Assembly: GCA_022818135.1 (NCBI GenBank)
Contig: JAFMSR010000012.1
Span: forward strand, 7,493,570 to 7,557,569
Reading direction: 5' to 3'
DNA from: Saxidomus purpurata
Lineage: Eukaryota; Mollusca; Bivalvia; Venerida; Veneridae
DNA length: 64,000 nt
Numbering within the stretch: position 1 is the first letter of the stretch; every line of letters begins with the position of its first letter. Positions 45,250-57,393 of the stretch are shown here, piece after piece. The notes below the pieces were generated by a model. It did not search any database. It was not told the DNA's origin and saw nothing but the letters and a program-made list of their open reading frames with translations. The position numbers were made by a program, and so were the translations under genes.

Positions 45250-45510
45250 TCTTTTAATTAATGAGATTAACGACACTGGACATAGTTGCTTTTCGTGGTA
45301 AGCATATCGCCTTCCGGTATAGTGTATTGCTTCCCATGACCACAGCTTCAGTTCCATCGATAGTAAAACTTACTGTTGATTCCCATAAGCAGTCACTCTG
45401 CTTACATCTATAGTAGAACATTTCGTTACTTACCATGATTAGTTACTCTGTTTTCATCCCATGGCAAACTGTGTTATTGCCTCTAATGATGAGATATATT
45501 GTATCAACGA
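45250..45510. repeat. Short copy of the TGCTTCC degenerate array
   Basis: Units such as TTGCTTCCCATGACCACAGC and CCATCGATAGTAAAACTTAC recur about four times. It is the unit-3 counterpart of the longer array at 51740-53000. Confidence 0.65.
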
Positions 45511-45765
45511 ATTGAATATCTGCCTGATATATCTCGCGATTAGAGTCTGCTCATAAAGACATCATCTAATAACAGCGGTACACAAATCATTAAACCTGGT
45601 TAAACAGACATATTGCTAATAACATTAAAACTCTATATATCATTATGAAAGTTTGTTCCACGGCAATTTTTATGGCTAAAATAGTACTAAATGTCGTGTC
45701 CTACTCAGGACCCATCATTCTACTCGACTGGACAAATAAACTGTGACTACCTAATAATAGGTTAA

Positions 45766-46097
45766 TAAAAAGAAAAAAAGAGTTGGGTCGGATGAGATTT
45801 GAACTTCATTCGTAAAACTACAGCGCGGACGCCTTAACCAATTACACTACGACGATCGACTACTTAAGCGCTGGGAAAATAACATTATATAAATCTATAT
45901 AAAAAACAACAACTCTTGCATTTCTAGAAACCTTATATAAATCTATATAAAGAACGACAATTGTATTTCTAGAAAAAATAGACTGTGTCTACAGTTTTCA
46001 TCTCAAAAGTACCTCAATTTTTCAATGATGAGAGACGCATATATTCGATCTATAACTCACCACGTATTAAATATAGCGGGCCGCTTATGTGGCCCGC
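45766..46097 (-). mobile_element. Hairpin-to-tRNA-like composite element, copy 2
   Basis: On the minus strand: GCGGGCC-ACATAA-GCGGCCCGC, TATATTTAATACGTGGTGAG, TTGAGGTACTTTTGAGATGA, then a tRNA-like segment (45858-45787) with GTAATTGGTTAAGGCG, TTTTACGAAT and GTTCAAATC, and a T-rich end. Same order as at 35764-36240. Confidence 0.7.
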
Positions 46098-49000
46098 AAT
46101 AACTTCCCCATAGAACTTGAAGTCCAATATTTTGCAGTTTATTTCATTCTCTATACATTCACTTTGTATTTCTCCTTTTTCAATAGGCTTGCTGTAGTCG
46201 CATGATCACTATTATTTAACAGTAGACTATAATGAATTTACTCTAAATCAATGTTGAAGTACTCATTTCTTTCGTATCTATGTCACTTCTTCACGAAAAA
46301 GTGTACTCACCAAACGCTTAATTGTCAAAAATGATCATAGGACTTTAAGATTTGTAGCATAGTTGTCTTACTGACTTTTATATATCGGTGTAAGAAATGT
46401 TTCAGAATAAAGATACCTATGATTTTCACTTAAGATATTTTATTAAACAGGCTTAGACTACGTATCATACAGATGGTACAAAAATTGCATCAAGAACTAA
46501 TTAGGCTGTGTGAAAAGAATTATACCGGCTAGTGTTTGATGCTTTTTATAATTCAAAAGCAAATGATGAAACACTTTAATTCTATCTCGCTTTACTTCAT
46601 TATATTTTAAATTTATTTTGCTTCTTTTTCTTCTTCAGAATATTTTTATCGCTGAAAACTTTGGTTTCTTTAATTATTGATGGTCTGAATGAATCGGAGC
46701 GTTTAACAGAATGCTTCTAGAAAACAAAATTTACTGTATGAATAGATAAATGTAACGTCAACATAGCAGGCTGACATTTAGGACAATGATGCGAACCGCT
46801 TTAACCAATTTAGCAAATTATACACCATATTTCATGAGAACGAAAAATGTGTTAGAGCGTGCAGATATATTGTATGGTATAAATTAAACCGTTCGAATGC
46901 TTTATTCATCATGGGATTCTGATATACGTCATGTACATGTACTGTTTGCCATTGTAAAGAGAATTCGATGAAGAAATAATCATGACTCCATATCTCAATC
47001 AGGAAACTGTTAAGCATTTTATCACAGGAAATGTCAGGGGAAATTGAGTTGGACTGACGAGGCATTACTGACTGCTGCAGTCAAAATTTTCCAGATAAAA
47101 ATGAGAAACGCATAGACTCCGAGTTATTTTTTGAATACACGCTTCGTTGATGTTGTAGCTCCAAATTTATTCAACAGTATGTAATTTATGTGTTGGTGTT
47201 AATCAGCTTATGTTAACAATAAACTGATTTAATCATTATCACTTGACGATTTTCGTGTCTTGGAAATTTTGGAACTGGAAAATAGTTAAAGTATCGCATT
47301 GATCAATACAATTATCAACAGAAGAACTATATAATAGTGTGAGAAAACGGTAACGTTGTTTAGCTATCGGGGTATAGAACGAGAACGCGGCGAGAGAGAA
47401 CGTAGTGGAGATATAATCTCCTAGCAGGGCATATTCTGGAATACTTTTTTGTTGTTTTTTACCTCACCGCTCATGGGGAGCTTTTAGGATCGGGACGGGG
47501 CTATCTTCCCTAATTGACTTTATGGAAAACTTTGATTTTTTTGTCTGAAGCCACAATTCAATAATGGTTAATGTACGACAGAGCTGTGTGGTTATTTCAC
47601 TTTACACCTCAGGAGTGTGGAAATTATAGAATAATAAATAATCAACAGAATAACACCTCCAGCACTACAAACATTATAGAAATGAACATCGTTATGTGGG
47701 GGGCAGAGTAATGTACAATGTCAACAATCAACTTTTTCTATAGCATGAACATAGTTTCTGATTCCTCCTATAAATATATCATAGTTATATACAGCTAGGA
47801 CAATACTTTAAATATATCCTGTCCGTAGTTTTCAGCATTCGTTCGCTTTCTATTAATTTTAATGACATGTGTTACTACTGATGTTAAATTTCTTTGTATC
47901 CGAATTTATCAAATTATCACTTTACGAAGTTGAATGTAAGTTGATTGCTTCAATATTACTTCGGGTTAGAGAAGATTGGTTATATCAATCTATACAAGCC
48001 AGCATATCATTTTCCTAGCCCGTCACTCTGGTATACTAAGCGGGTTACTCGGTCTGTTTTCTACGCTACACAATCATGTCCCATATTGCTGTGGTAAGGT
48101 TAGAGTCGTAAAGTTCATGTTTTTATTTTCTATTTTGGCAAAAATTCTTACAAAATACAATCTGCAGGTACATGTAAGAACTTTAATGGTATGATGCAGT
48201 AATTATATTAACGCTGCTGACTTTAAATTGTGACATGCGACATCTAAAAGAAGCTATAACCATTACGAAATGTGTCTGTATTTTAATCGCCATCATACAT
48301 ACAGCTTTCATAAATATTAGTAAAAAGGACTTCCAGATTATTACAATATTTCCAGTGTGATTAAATTCAACAACATTTAAAGTTTTAAAGACGTCCAGTT
48401 TTGTAATAATGACATGGTCTTGCTATCGTAAACATAGTGAATTGTCTGTGAAATAATACATAACATTTAAAGTAGACAGCTTATTGAAGCAAAAGACTTT
48501 ATACAAGATATATAAAAAAGATTCTTTTGCAATCAGAAATATGCTAAAGTATTTGCTGCATAGTTCAACTTAAAGAAGAAAAACTTGGAATTATAATTGA
48601 ACGCGTCTACCTAGATAATTCTAGTTCTCCGCGTTACACCGTAGAACATTTGTCTCAACAGGTGCGTAGACCAGTTTGGTCAAGTGACCCGTGGATATTG
48701 AATACGGGGTTTTGGTGAACAAAGGTTAGTTCTATGCAGACCGTTCAATAGCATTAAAATTCAATTTTATAAGGTTTAATTAAGTAATTTATTAGACCTG
48801 TGTAATTTTGCTATATATGTATATTTATAGCATGCCTGAATTTATTCCGTGAGGAATAGTATGAGCATTCAGTGCTTTAAGCATTGGCTACGGAAACACG
48901 TCTCCTCCTGTCTACGAATAAAATTAGAGAGGGGGTTTTTCGTGGGCGACTCGTATTCCGTTTGAGAAATATTACAATCGAATTTGAGTTTTACGTGCTG

Positions 49001-49847
49001 CCGACTTTTGAAATTCAGCGTTTACAGATTCGATTGTAGCATGCTTATTCATTGCCGGAGTCATATTAATGATATACATGTACATTATACTAGAAGTATA
49101 CGGCAATACAATACTATTTGTGTATGTAAAGATGTTATTATACATTAACATTGTTTTGTGTATTTCATACTTTGACGTAATTTGTATGCCAACTCCCCAG
49201 TTATGCTAGCCAAAAATACGTGTCTCGCATTGCAAAACAGTTGTTGTTGTTGTTTTGTGTATAGTCTGTTGGGACCGGTTTCCTTCTGCTCGCTGCGTGA
49301 ATCTTGAACATCATTTATGACAATGTGTTATAACAAGTCATGCCTATATTACGTATACAGTGCATTTGATTGTTTTACGCATAATTACAACCAAACAATG
49401 TTGATGTAGGTTGTTCAAACATTACACCCTCAGTAATGTGAGCATTGGTCAAAAACATTGCACAGAAGGAAAACGAAGTAATTCTGTCTTATTCTCTTCT
49501 CCGCGCCCAAAGGACCCTAAAACTTTGATATAGGGAAAACTTCTAAATCTGTGTTGGAACATAGTTACGATACAGGACGAAGCAGTTGCGAAGCACGTTT
49601 CAGTTCAAGGATTATTTTGATACCGACAGATGTTGCTAAATATAAACTATTACAATTTTAAATGGATTTAGTATTATTTTCGTACTGAGAGAAAATTCCA
49701 AGTATTTTCAAGCATACTTAAGCGATGGCATATCATTATCTCTCGTTATTATTGGCTGTATGTTATATACGAGACTTTTTAAAGGTTTGTTAATCTAAAA
49801 TATCAAATATTGACAGACGAAATGTCAATGGTTCTTAACACTTGTGA

Positions 49848-49935
49848 ATTGCAGTGGTAGCATGTACGTCTCATGGTCAGGGTTAGATTCCGATTAGTGC
49901 CATGGTTGTTCCACATTGCTCTCCTGTCTCTTTTT
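49848..49935 (+). repeat. tRNA-derived SINE, decayed copy in unit 4
   Basis: TGAATTGCAGTGGTAGCATG, GTTAGATTCCGATTAGTGCC and ATTGCTCTCCTGTCTC correspond to the copies at 30242 and 43331. Confidence 0.5.
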
Positions 49936-50629
49936 GAAGTTGATATTATCTGTAGGTACATATAGGCTAGCAGTTTAACTAAGTTGCAAGAACTTGTTTC
50001 GAAATCCAGAATGAATTAATATGTTAGATCATCGTAAATGAACGCTTGACGTTAAAACAATGTACCGAATTCAGTGGATTTTCTAGAAAAGAATCTTGTC
50101 TTTATATAGTTTGTCTTTATGTGATATGCGAACGAAGTGTAAACCTTTTTTTGGGCCGGACTTTGTAATGCTGGTTTCACAATTTTTATGCACACAAAAT
50201 TCAGTTACATTCCTGTATTTAAAAATACATGTATAAATAATGTTAAATGGTTTTGTTGAGTAAAGACACCAATGTTTAAGTGTGATCGAGAGTTCGCGTT
50301 CTTTTATTGCAAACATTAACATTACTTTCAATTCATATTTTAGAAAAACGTGTTGAATTTTAGGTAAATAAAATGTTTATTAAATTGTCTTTATTATACA
50401 TACGTCTTCAGTGTTACAGCCGTTTCATTAGCAGTCATAATAAGTTCAAATCACAGGTTCAGTCGGTATATAACATTCTTGAAGTAGTGCTAACTATGCC
50501 ATGATTACCTCAAGGACTTCGGATAGATTTGTGTGTTCTTAAGTGCATACAAGTGCAAGTCATATCATCTACGAGTAAGTGATTCTTATTATAATCTACT
50601 AGAGACTTTAGTTTTCGAAAAGATTGATT

Positions 50630-50702
50630 GATTGATTGATTGATTGATTAATTGACCGACCGACCGACCGACCGACCGACCGACGGACCGACGGACGGAC
50701 CA
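50630..50702 (+). repeat. (GATT)n to (GACC)n compound microsatellite
   Basis: About eight GATT units pass through ATTAATT into about ten GACC/GACG units. Confidence 0.95.
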
Positions 50703-51739
50703 CTAAGCTTTTAAAGGAAAATACTACTTGAACAACGATCGTAAATCACGAACATAATCGTTTAGGCAGGACATAAAAACAAAACTGCCTGCCAGAGCAA
50801 AGAGCGTCAAATTTATAAAAGCTGGCGTTGTTTTGTTTTATTGTTGTTGCTGCTTTAGTTTTCGTTTTGTGAGCTAATGTCTTGTTGGTGGTTAAAGGAT
50901 TTGAACCTAGTCGATGGTGTACCTTATGTGTTATAAGTGTCTACAGTGTACAATACCTAATACATGTGGTATAGTGACGGCAAAATTCAGCTGTAGGAGA
51001 TTTTTTTTTTCGATATTACCGCGAAGTCAATCTTTATTATCACTAAAAGGCAAATTATATGTCATCCGAAAAACTTTTATCATGTGATACAAACATATTT
51101 ATCAGAATAGTTCAATTAACAAGGGATGTTACTACACGTGAAACATGTTTTCTACCTGACTGGAAATGCTTATCACTCGGAAGGTAACGGAGATTCCGTA
51201 GCAGAAATAAATGTGTTTTAATCAGGAAATGTAAACATTTCTCACAGAAAAAAATGTTGGAGGGAATTGAACAGTTACTAAGAAATACATAAATGTTACA
51301 TGGCGTTGCTGTCAGATTTCTGTTAGAAAGTGATAACATGTGGATTCATTTTACAACAGGACGTTTGTACCGTACAAAGGATTTTTCTCTGATATTCGGA
51401 TTAACGGTTGTTTATGAATGACTGCTTCGAACATGTGCAAAGGTTTCCGTTAATTCGACATCATTGTAAATATTATACTTGTGGCATCTACTACTTGATG
51501 TGCGTTGTACTTGCAGTATGTAGGTAATGTAGTGATACAGGTGTAAAGTTATAAACAAAGTTTCAAAATATGCAATGTTGGGTATATTCTGAAAAATGCG
51601 TGGCAAATGATATCCATTTCTGTACAGGCATTGGTAATTTTGATATACAAGACAATTTATATTTATATATAATTATTTCACACTTGCTATTTCATTATTT
51701 TCACAATTTATTATATATTATAAAGCATTTTTTTTTTAG

Positions 51740-53000
51740 AAATGAGAATACCTGCAACGCGTCTTACTGCTTCCCATAATCAGAGCCTCTGCTTCAACTG
51801 TCAGTAAAACATTTTTTTGTTTCCCATTGTAAGCGACTCTAATTCCTCTCAAAGTAGAAAATTTGTTGCTTCCCAAAATCAGTCACTGCTTTCACCCAAA
51901 GAAATAATGTGTCCATTCACCAAAGCATCTACTTACACCCATGGTAAATTTTCATGGTGATTCCAATGATTAGCTAAAATTTCTGCTTCCTCTCACAGAA
52001 AAATGCATTGAGTTTCATGATCATCATTGCTGTTTCCACCAATTGTAAAACTTCCTCTTGTCTCCAATAACCAGTTACTCTGCTTAAATTTCTTACTTCT
52101 TCCCATGATCTTTGAGCTTCATTCCAAATCTTCTTATTGTTTCTAATGATCGAGGTATCTGATTGCATCCATGATAACATTTCTTGTTGTTTCCTTTGAT
52201 CAGTGTCTGCTTCGCTTCATTGTAAAACTTCTTGATGTGTTTTTCATGATCAGAGTCTCTAGTTCCACCAATTGTTTGACTTCTTATTGCATCTACTTAC
52301 TAAGACACCCTGCTTCATCAACAACAACAAAAATCTAGTTGCCTCTCATAATGTGAGTCTCTGCGTCCATTCATAGTAAAACTGATCGCTTCCTATGAAC
52401 AGTTTCTCTTTCTACCAATGATGAATCTTGTCGTTTCATGTGATGCACAGTGATCAGAGTCTGCTTCCACCCAGTAATGTTTCCTGTTACTTCACTTGAC
52501 CATAGTGTCTGCTTCTACACATCGTAAAACGTACTGTTGATTCCCATGATCAACATCTGCTTCCATCAATGATAAAACTTTCTGTTTCTTCTTCTTATCA
52601 TTGCTTTTCCTAATCAGAGTTACTACTTCTATTATATGTAAAACGTGTTGCTTCCCGTCATCAGCCTCTGCTTCAATCCGCAGTAAAACATTTTGTTGCT
52701 TCCGGAAGTAAGCGTCTGTGTTTCCAACCGTTTGAGTAAATATTTTTACTGCTATGATCGGTGTCTTTGCTTCAATTAAAGTTAAGCTTGTTGCTTCCCA
52801 CGAGCAGTCACTCTGCTTGCACCAATAGTAAAACTTCTTGTTGCTTCCAATGATCACCAGAGTCGTCCATCCATGGGAAAAGTTCCTGTTGCTCGCCATG
52901 ATCAGGGTCTCCGCTTCCATCCATGCATCACATGATCAGAGATACTGTATCAACCAATAGAAACACTTCTTGGTACGTCTCATAATTAGAGTCTAAACTT
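51740..53000. repeat. Degenerate TGCTTCC...GTAAAAC array
   Basis: About twenty-five imperfect units of 40-60 bases, each with TTGCTTCCCATGATCAGAG, CTCTGCTTCCA and (A)GTAAAAC. The 142-codon minus-strand frame at 52492-52920 is a product of the repeat (recurring EAxT and NKKFY-like motifs) and starts at no clear ATG context. Longest in unit 4, short in unit 3. Confidence 0.75.
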
Positions 53001-54308
53001 AAAGAGGAACCTCTATCTAAGCATTCAAAATAATTGGATTGTGTTTGACAGATATATTACATAATAACCGTAAGACGTCTATTTAACTTTACAATAGTTT
53101 GGTTCAACGCATTTTTTGTGGCTGGAATTCATGTAGCCGTCGAAAGAAATTTTGAAACATCATGTTCAGGTCTTTTGAATCTATCATTTAACTCGGTTGA
53201 ACACAGAAACCCTAGATACGGATACCTCGAGCAATAATTACCTCTCCACCTTTTTTGTTGTTTTGTCTTGATTCTGCTGGCACCTTGACCCAGACTATCT
53301 CAAGGTACTCTATGCCGCATGGCAACCTTGTTTAGTTTATACATATATCTTTTCTGAAAATAGCACTTGGGGTATTGTTTCTTGTGCTACAATATCCGAC
53401 AGTAAATTTTGTTTTCTTGTACCTTGTATCTGTCAAGTTCAATTGCCTCAATTCTGTAAATAGAAACACGTACAACAATGCTCTCATATCTCAGAAATGT
53501 CTGTAATTTGTTAGTTTGACTGACCAATAGGACATCTACAGCCGGAAACTGTGAACTTGAACCACTATGTCTCAGGTATCCATGAAATTTATTTCAATTA
53601 GAACACTGTGATTGTGTAAAATGATACTTGATAATCTTTGCAAGAATACCGAAAGCAATCAACGAACACTATACAAAATAAAAACTTTATGTTATCGTCT
53701 GTGGTTGTAAGTTCATGAGTTTACAAAATTTGATTTCAAGTTTCGATTAAGCACAATACTGTTTAAAATAAATTAACATGTTAAACCGCTTTCATGACCA
53801 TCTTTAATTCGTGCAGGACTTTGTAAATAACAGTCCATTTTTATAGCAAGTATAGCAAATAGACTATATAGTAATAACATTTAGATAACTGTAAAAAGTA
53901 TAACATGTAAAACATTTGCAATATGTTTTTAGTGCGGTGATGAAGACAAAAATCTTAGTTTTAAGTTTGAAACTATTTGTTGTTATATTGAATGTACTAG
54001 ATCCAAATACATGTATCAGATAGATAATTACGCCTCAAGTAATTTCAAGAGACCCTGCAACATGCATCCTTCATCTGCCTGTTTAGTTGTATACATTGTA
54101 CATCTGCAGATGTAAATAAATTTACTGTAGTTAAACGTATGGTTAGAAGTGGTGTATCGGTAAATTCATTGGTTCATTAAGTTTCAAATATAACAGTTCT
54201 TTAATTATTTATTTATACTAATTATTTAATCTCGAATGCGAAACAAGTTCCTACACTTTATATTAATCGCTCCACATGAAATCAACTGTGGCAATGTGGA
54301 ATTACCTG
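53001..54308. other. Intergenic, no gene seen
   Basis: AT-rich; no repeat or exon recognised. Confidence 0.5.
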
Positions 54309-54402
54309 TGTCTTGCTAAAGGACACTGCCACTACTTGGGCACTAGTTGGGATCAAACCCGGGACCCTCCGATCCTGAGACTGCACCAAGGCAGCTTATG
54401 AT
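54309..54402 (-). repeat. tRNA-derived SINE fragment
   Basis: On the minus strand CTGCCTTGGTGCAGTCTCAG, CCCGGGTTTGATCCCAACTA and GTGTCCTTTAGCAAGACACA match the family at 43331. Confidence 0.6.
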
Positions 54403-56339
54403 AAAATTAGGCAAACAATCAATATCAAGAGCTGTTGTCGAATATTTAGTGTGAAGAAAAACTACTTCATTTCCAAACAAATGAATGTTCGCCAGAAATA
54501 TTACTTTTAAAACCCACATAAATTTCACTAGGAGAACACATGTACATGTCTTGTTATTTAAGGTAGCATGCTGTATCAGATACGCGTATATATCTTGTTA
54601 CTTAAGGTGATTGCTATATTACTTAGCTAATTGCTGTTGTCATCACAACAAATTTCATGGAACACACCGTTCAGTATTTTGCCAACTGATAGTGATGTTA
54701 AATATACAAACACTCTCTATGCCAGTTTATCTGAGAAAAGGTTGATAATGTTTTAGTAAAAAGAAAAGGTACAGCTGCCTCTCCGGAAAAAATATATGTT
54801 CAATATTTTCTTAGAAAGAAATTACCGCAACGAGATTTGTGATAATGGTTCATTTTGGCTACTTGTTTCTATTCAGTGCGATGAAAAAGCTGTACGTAGT
54901 CAGTCGAAAACGAGGCTTGCTGTAGTAATTAGTATTTTTATATGAATAAAAACAAAACTTATAAAGACTATTTAGTTTTCGTGTATTTATGTTTTAAACT
55001 GTTCAAAGTTTTCATTGCATACCTTATGATCATGACGATTCGACAGGTTCTAAGAAAATATGCACCGAGAAAGTTGACCTGAATCCCACTGGTATTTTTA
55101 CAATACGAAACCAGACCAGCCCGGGGAAACGAAAATATGCAATAAATTACTTGATCTAAATCGCAAAACACTGCGATCGAAACTAATCTGAAACGTCAAT
55201 AAAAGCGAGTGATAAGACGAAAATAAAATTATTGAAGACAGTATTTGTTTTATATCGGGACAGGACGGATAATAACTGGGATATATCAGGTAATTTTTGA
55301 CTTTCGATACTTGCAAGTTACAACAAATCAAACGAATTTTTTAGAATTCATGTATATGTTTTTTGTAGTAGGTTATTAGGCAATAACACACGTTTAAATT
55401 AACTTGGCATTTTCAGCAACAGCATTTTATATCTTCATTACATGCATGTTTGGCTTTTTGAAAGTGGAAATTCAACAATTCATTTTTTGTCATTTAATCG
55501 TTGCAGTGAAATTTCTGCAAAATGTCTTACACTTATTTCTGAATTTCCACAATTCCAATCTTGTTCAAAACTAAACGCATTTAAATATAAAATTTGCTGA
55601 ACCGTCTGTCCTTATTATAAAATTATCTAAAAATACTGATGCTTAGAAATTAGACTAATTAACCCTAGCTTTCTAAAAAAAAAAGTGTGCCTTTAGAAAC
55701 AACTATTCCGTATTTTCGATATAAGATCAAATCCCATGGGACAAATTTAGCGGACGTAATATTGAAAACCCCGCTTTGTTGCATTGACTTATCTTATATA
55801 AGCAAACTTTTTTCATAAATCTTTATCATGAGATTTAAGAGCGTATATCCACATGTATATTTCACCGAGGTAAGACTATTTATCATAAACAAGGCTATAC
55901 CTATCATATTGTAAAAATTTAGATAAGTTTTGAGTCAGAAAGTGTAAACATTTCAACACCGTTGATCGACAGGTACTGAAAAACAGACGTTTCCTAGAGA
56001 AACTGATACTTATCAGTTTTGAGTATCTATAATATAGACGAGTTTATTTCGAGAGATATTTTTTCAGTCGGGATATTTTTATTTGTTTCTGTTTTCTATC
56101 GTAATTTTGTACACATTTGTTTTCTTAACTTTCAATTACTGTTTTTGTAACATGCAATGTGGGTATTTTGTTTTCATCATACCAAACAAATATACGGAAT
56201 TTAATTTGGGATAAAAGTACTTTGATTTTATGTTACTTTAAGATTTCTTTTTGAAGTCACATAGACAGGTAAAACATAGCTCAATATATTTTTACAGTTT
56301 AAGAAAAAACATCACGGTCAATATTATATAATTATAAAT
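54403..56339. other. Intergenic, no gene seen
   Basis: AT-rich; open frames below 80 codons without recognisable content. Confidence 0.5.
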
Positions 56340-56651
56340 TTACATGTAAAAACTAAAAATACTATTATAAATGAATATCAAAAGTTGTAAACATAAACTA
56401 CAGTCGTAACTACATTCAGTAACTTTATTTTCGACATCATTATAAGGTCCATTTATTTTAAAACTTACGGTTATACTTAACTTTTCAATAATAACATTTC
56501 CTGAAAATTCTGCCGTAGAATTTTCGTATCTACATGTTCTTCCATTTACACCGCTGTTCTTCCATTTACACTGTCGAACTAAAGAAGCCCGTTTCGAAAT
56601 ATATTCGGTTTTAAATATTTGATCGTTTGCGATTACACAAAACTCCGGCAA
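56340..56651 (-). other. Open frame of unclear status, possible exon
   Basis: A minus-strand frame with six Cys and an NST glycosylation motif (QCKWKNSGVNGRTCRYENST). A GTAAGT lies within it near 56470, which could end an exon after about 60 codons. No convincing acceptor is seen upstream, and the first codon is TTG rather than ATG. No family recognised; it may be chance. Confidence 0.2.
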
Positions 56652-57300
56652 AGGGTTTAAACGTTAACAAAGTGAATTAAAAGATATGCGTTCTTAAAAT
56701 TTATTTGTTTGAGTATTTAAGCTTATTAAATATTAAAATATTTTGATATAATATTATATAATTATATACAAATGTTTCGACCTTTTTGTAGACATTGGAC
56801 GCATGTATATACTATATACATGTGTCATTTATGAATTGAAACTATGACCTCTTTCGTTGTTACAAATTTTGATTTATGTAAAAAGGTGATGTATTACGAA
56901 ACACTACATTGTAATTTTAAGATACCGTGTACTTTTTCTTTACAAGTGTACATGTACATACACGTCATCTCTTTAAATAAATGACCTAATGCACTTTTGA
57001 ATCTCGTCGTTTTGATACGTGATTTTTGTATTATCAAAAAATGGAAAATAAATTATTTGTTGAGATTAATTATTAAGGTTACCTTTGTTTACCTATACTA
57101 AACAAATATTTCGAATGAATGTATGTAAGATATGGATAGATACCTTCAGATAGAAAGCAAAGGACAGTTTATATCTCTTTAACTTCACATTCGCAGGTCA
57201 AATTACCAAACACTGCCATAAATATTTTGGAGCATGGTAGGAATTGCTATGAAAGAGTGATAAACGGACTTAAATGTGACGGCTATAGACAAATATAAGG

Positions 57301-57393
57301 ATGAAAGTGGACGGAAAAGTTGCATTGGTAACCGGAGGGGCCTCTGGAATGGGGAAAGGATTTGCAGAGGCCCTAGTAGCTGCAGGTGCTAAG
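57301..57393 (+). CDS. SDR exon 1
   Basis: ATG to AAG, 31 codons, donor GTAAAT, phase 0. Holds beta-1 and the glycine-rich cofactor loop. Confidence 0.9.

Larger units (their letters stand above)
40600..45510 (+). repeat. Segmental duplication, unit 3 (with Y module copy C)
   Basis: Matches unit 4 with an offset of about 5.6-6.5 kb: 40870 with 46660, 41690 with 47567, 42620 with 48175, 43331 with 49848, 44158 with 50502, 44990 with 51420, 45250 with 51740. The Y module spans 40640-42720, and its donor-like CAG/GTAAGAA has GT at 42624-42625. Short open frames (for example 44158-44364) are not preserved in unit 4. Confidence 0.75.
46430..51800 (+). repeat. Segmental duplication, unit 4 (with Y module copy D)
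   Basis: Counterpart of unit 3. The Y module is 46430-48320. The donor region reads CAGGTACATGTAAGAA (48165-48180), an altered version of the CAGGTAAGAA kept in the other three. No gene recognised. Confidence 0.75.

Noticed and set aside
39050..47065. Similar minus-strand open frames in Y modules B (39050-39307) and D (46832-47065)
   Set aside because: They share an SNSI(S/T)PDISC-type stretch, but copy A has a frame-breaking insertion and a stop and copy C does not keep the frame. Differences fall freely at first and second codon positions. Shared ancestry of the DNA explains the similarity.
52492..52920. 142-codon minus-strand frame
   Set aside because: It lies wholly in the TGCTTCC array, has repeat-driven composition, and no splice sites or start context.
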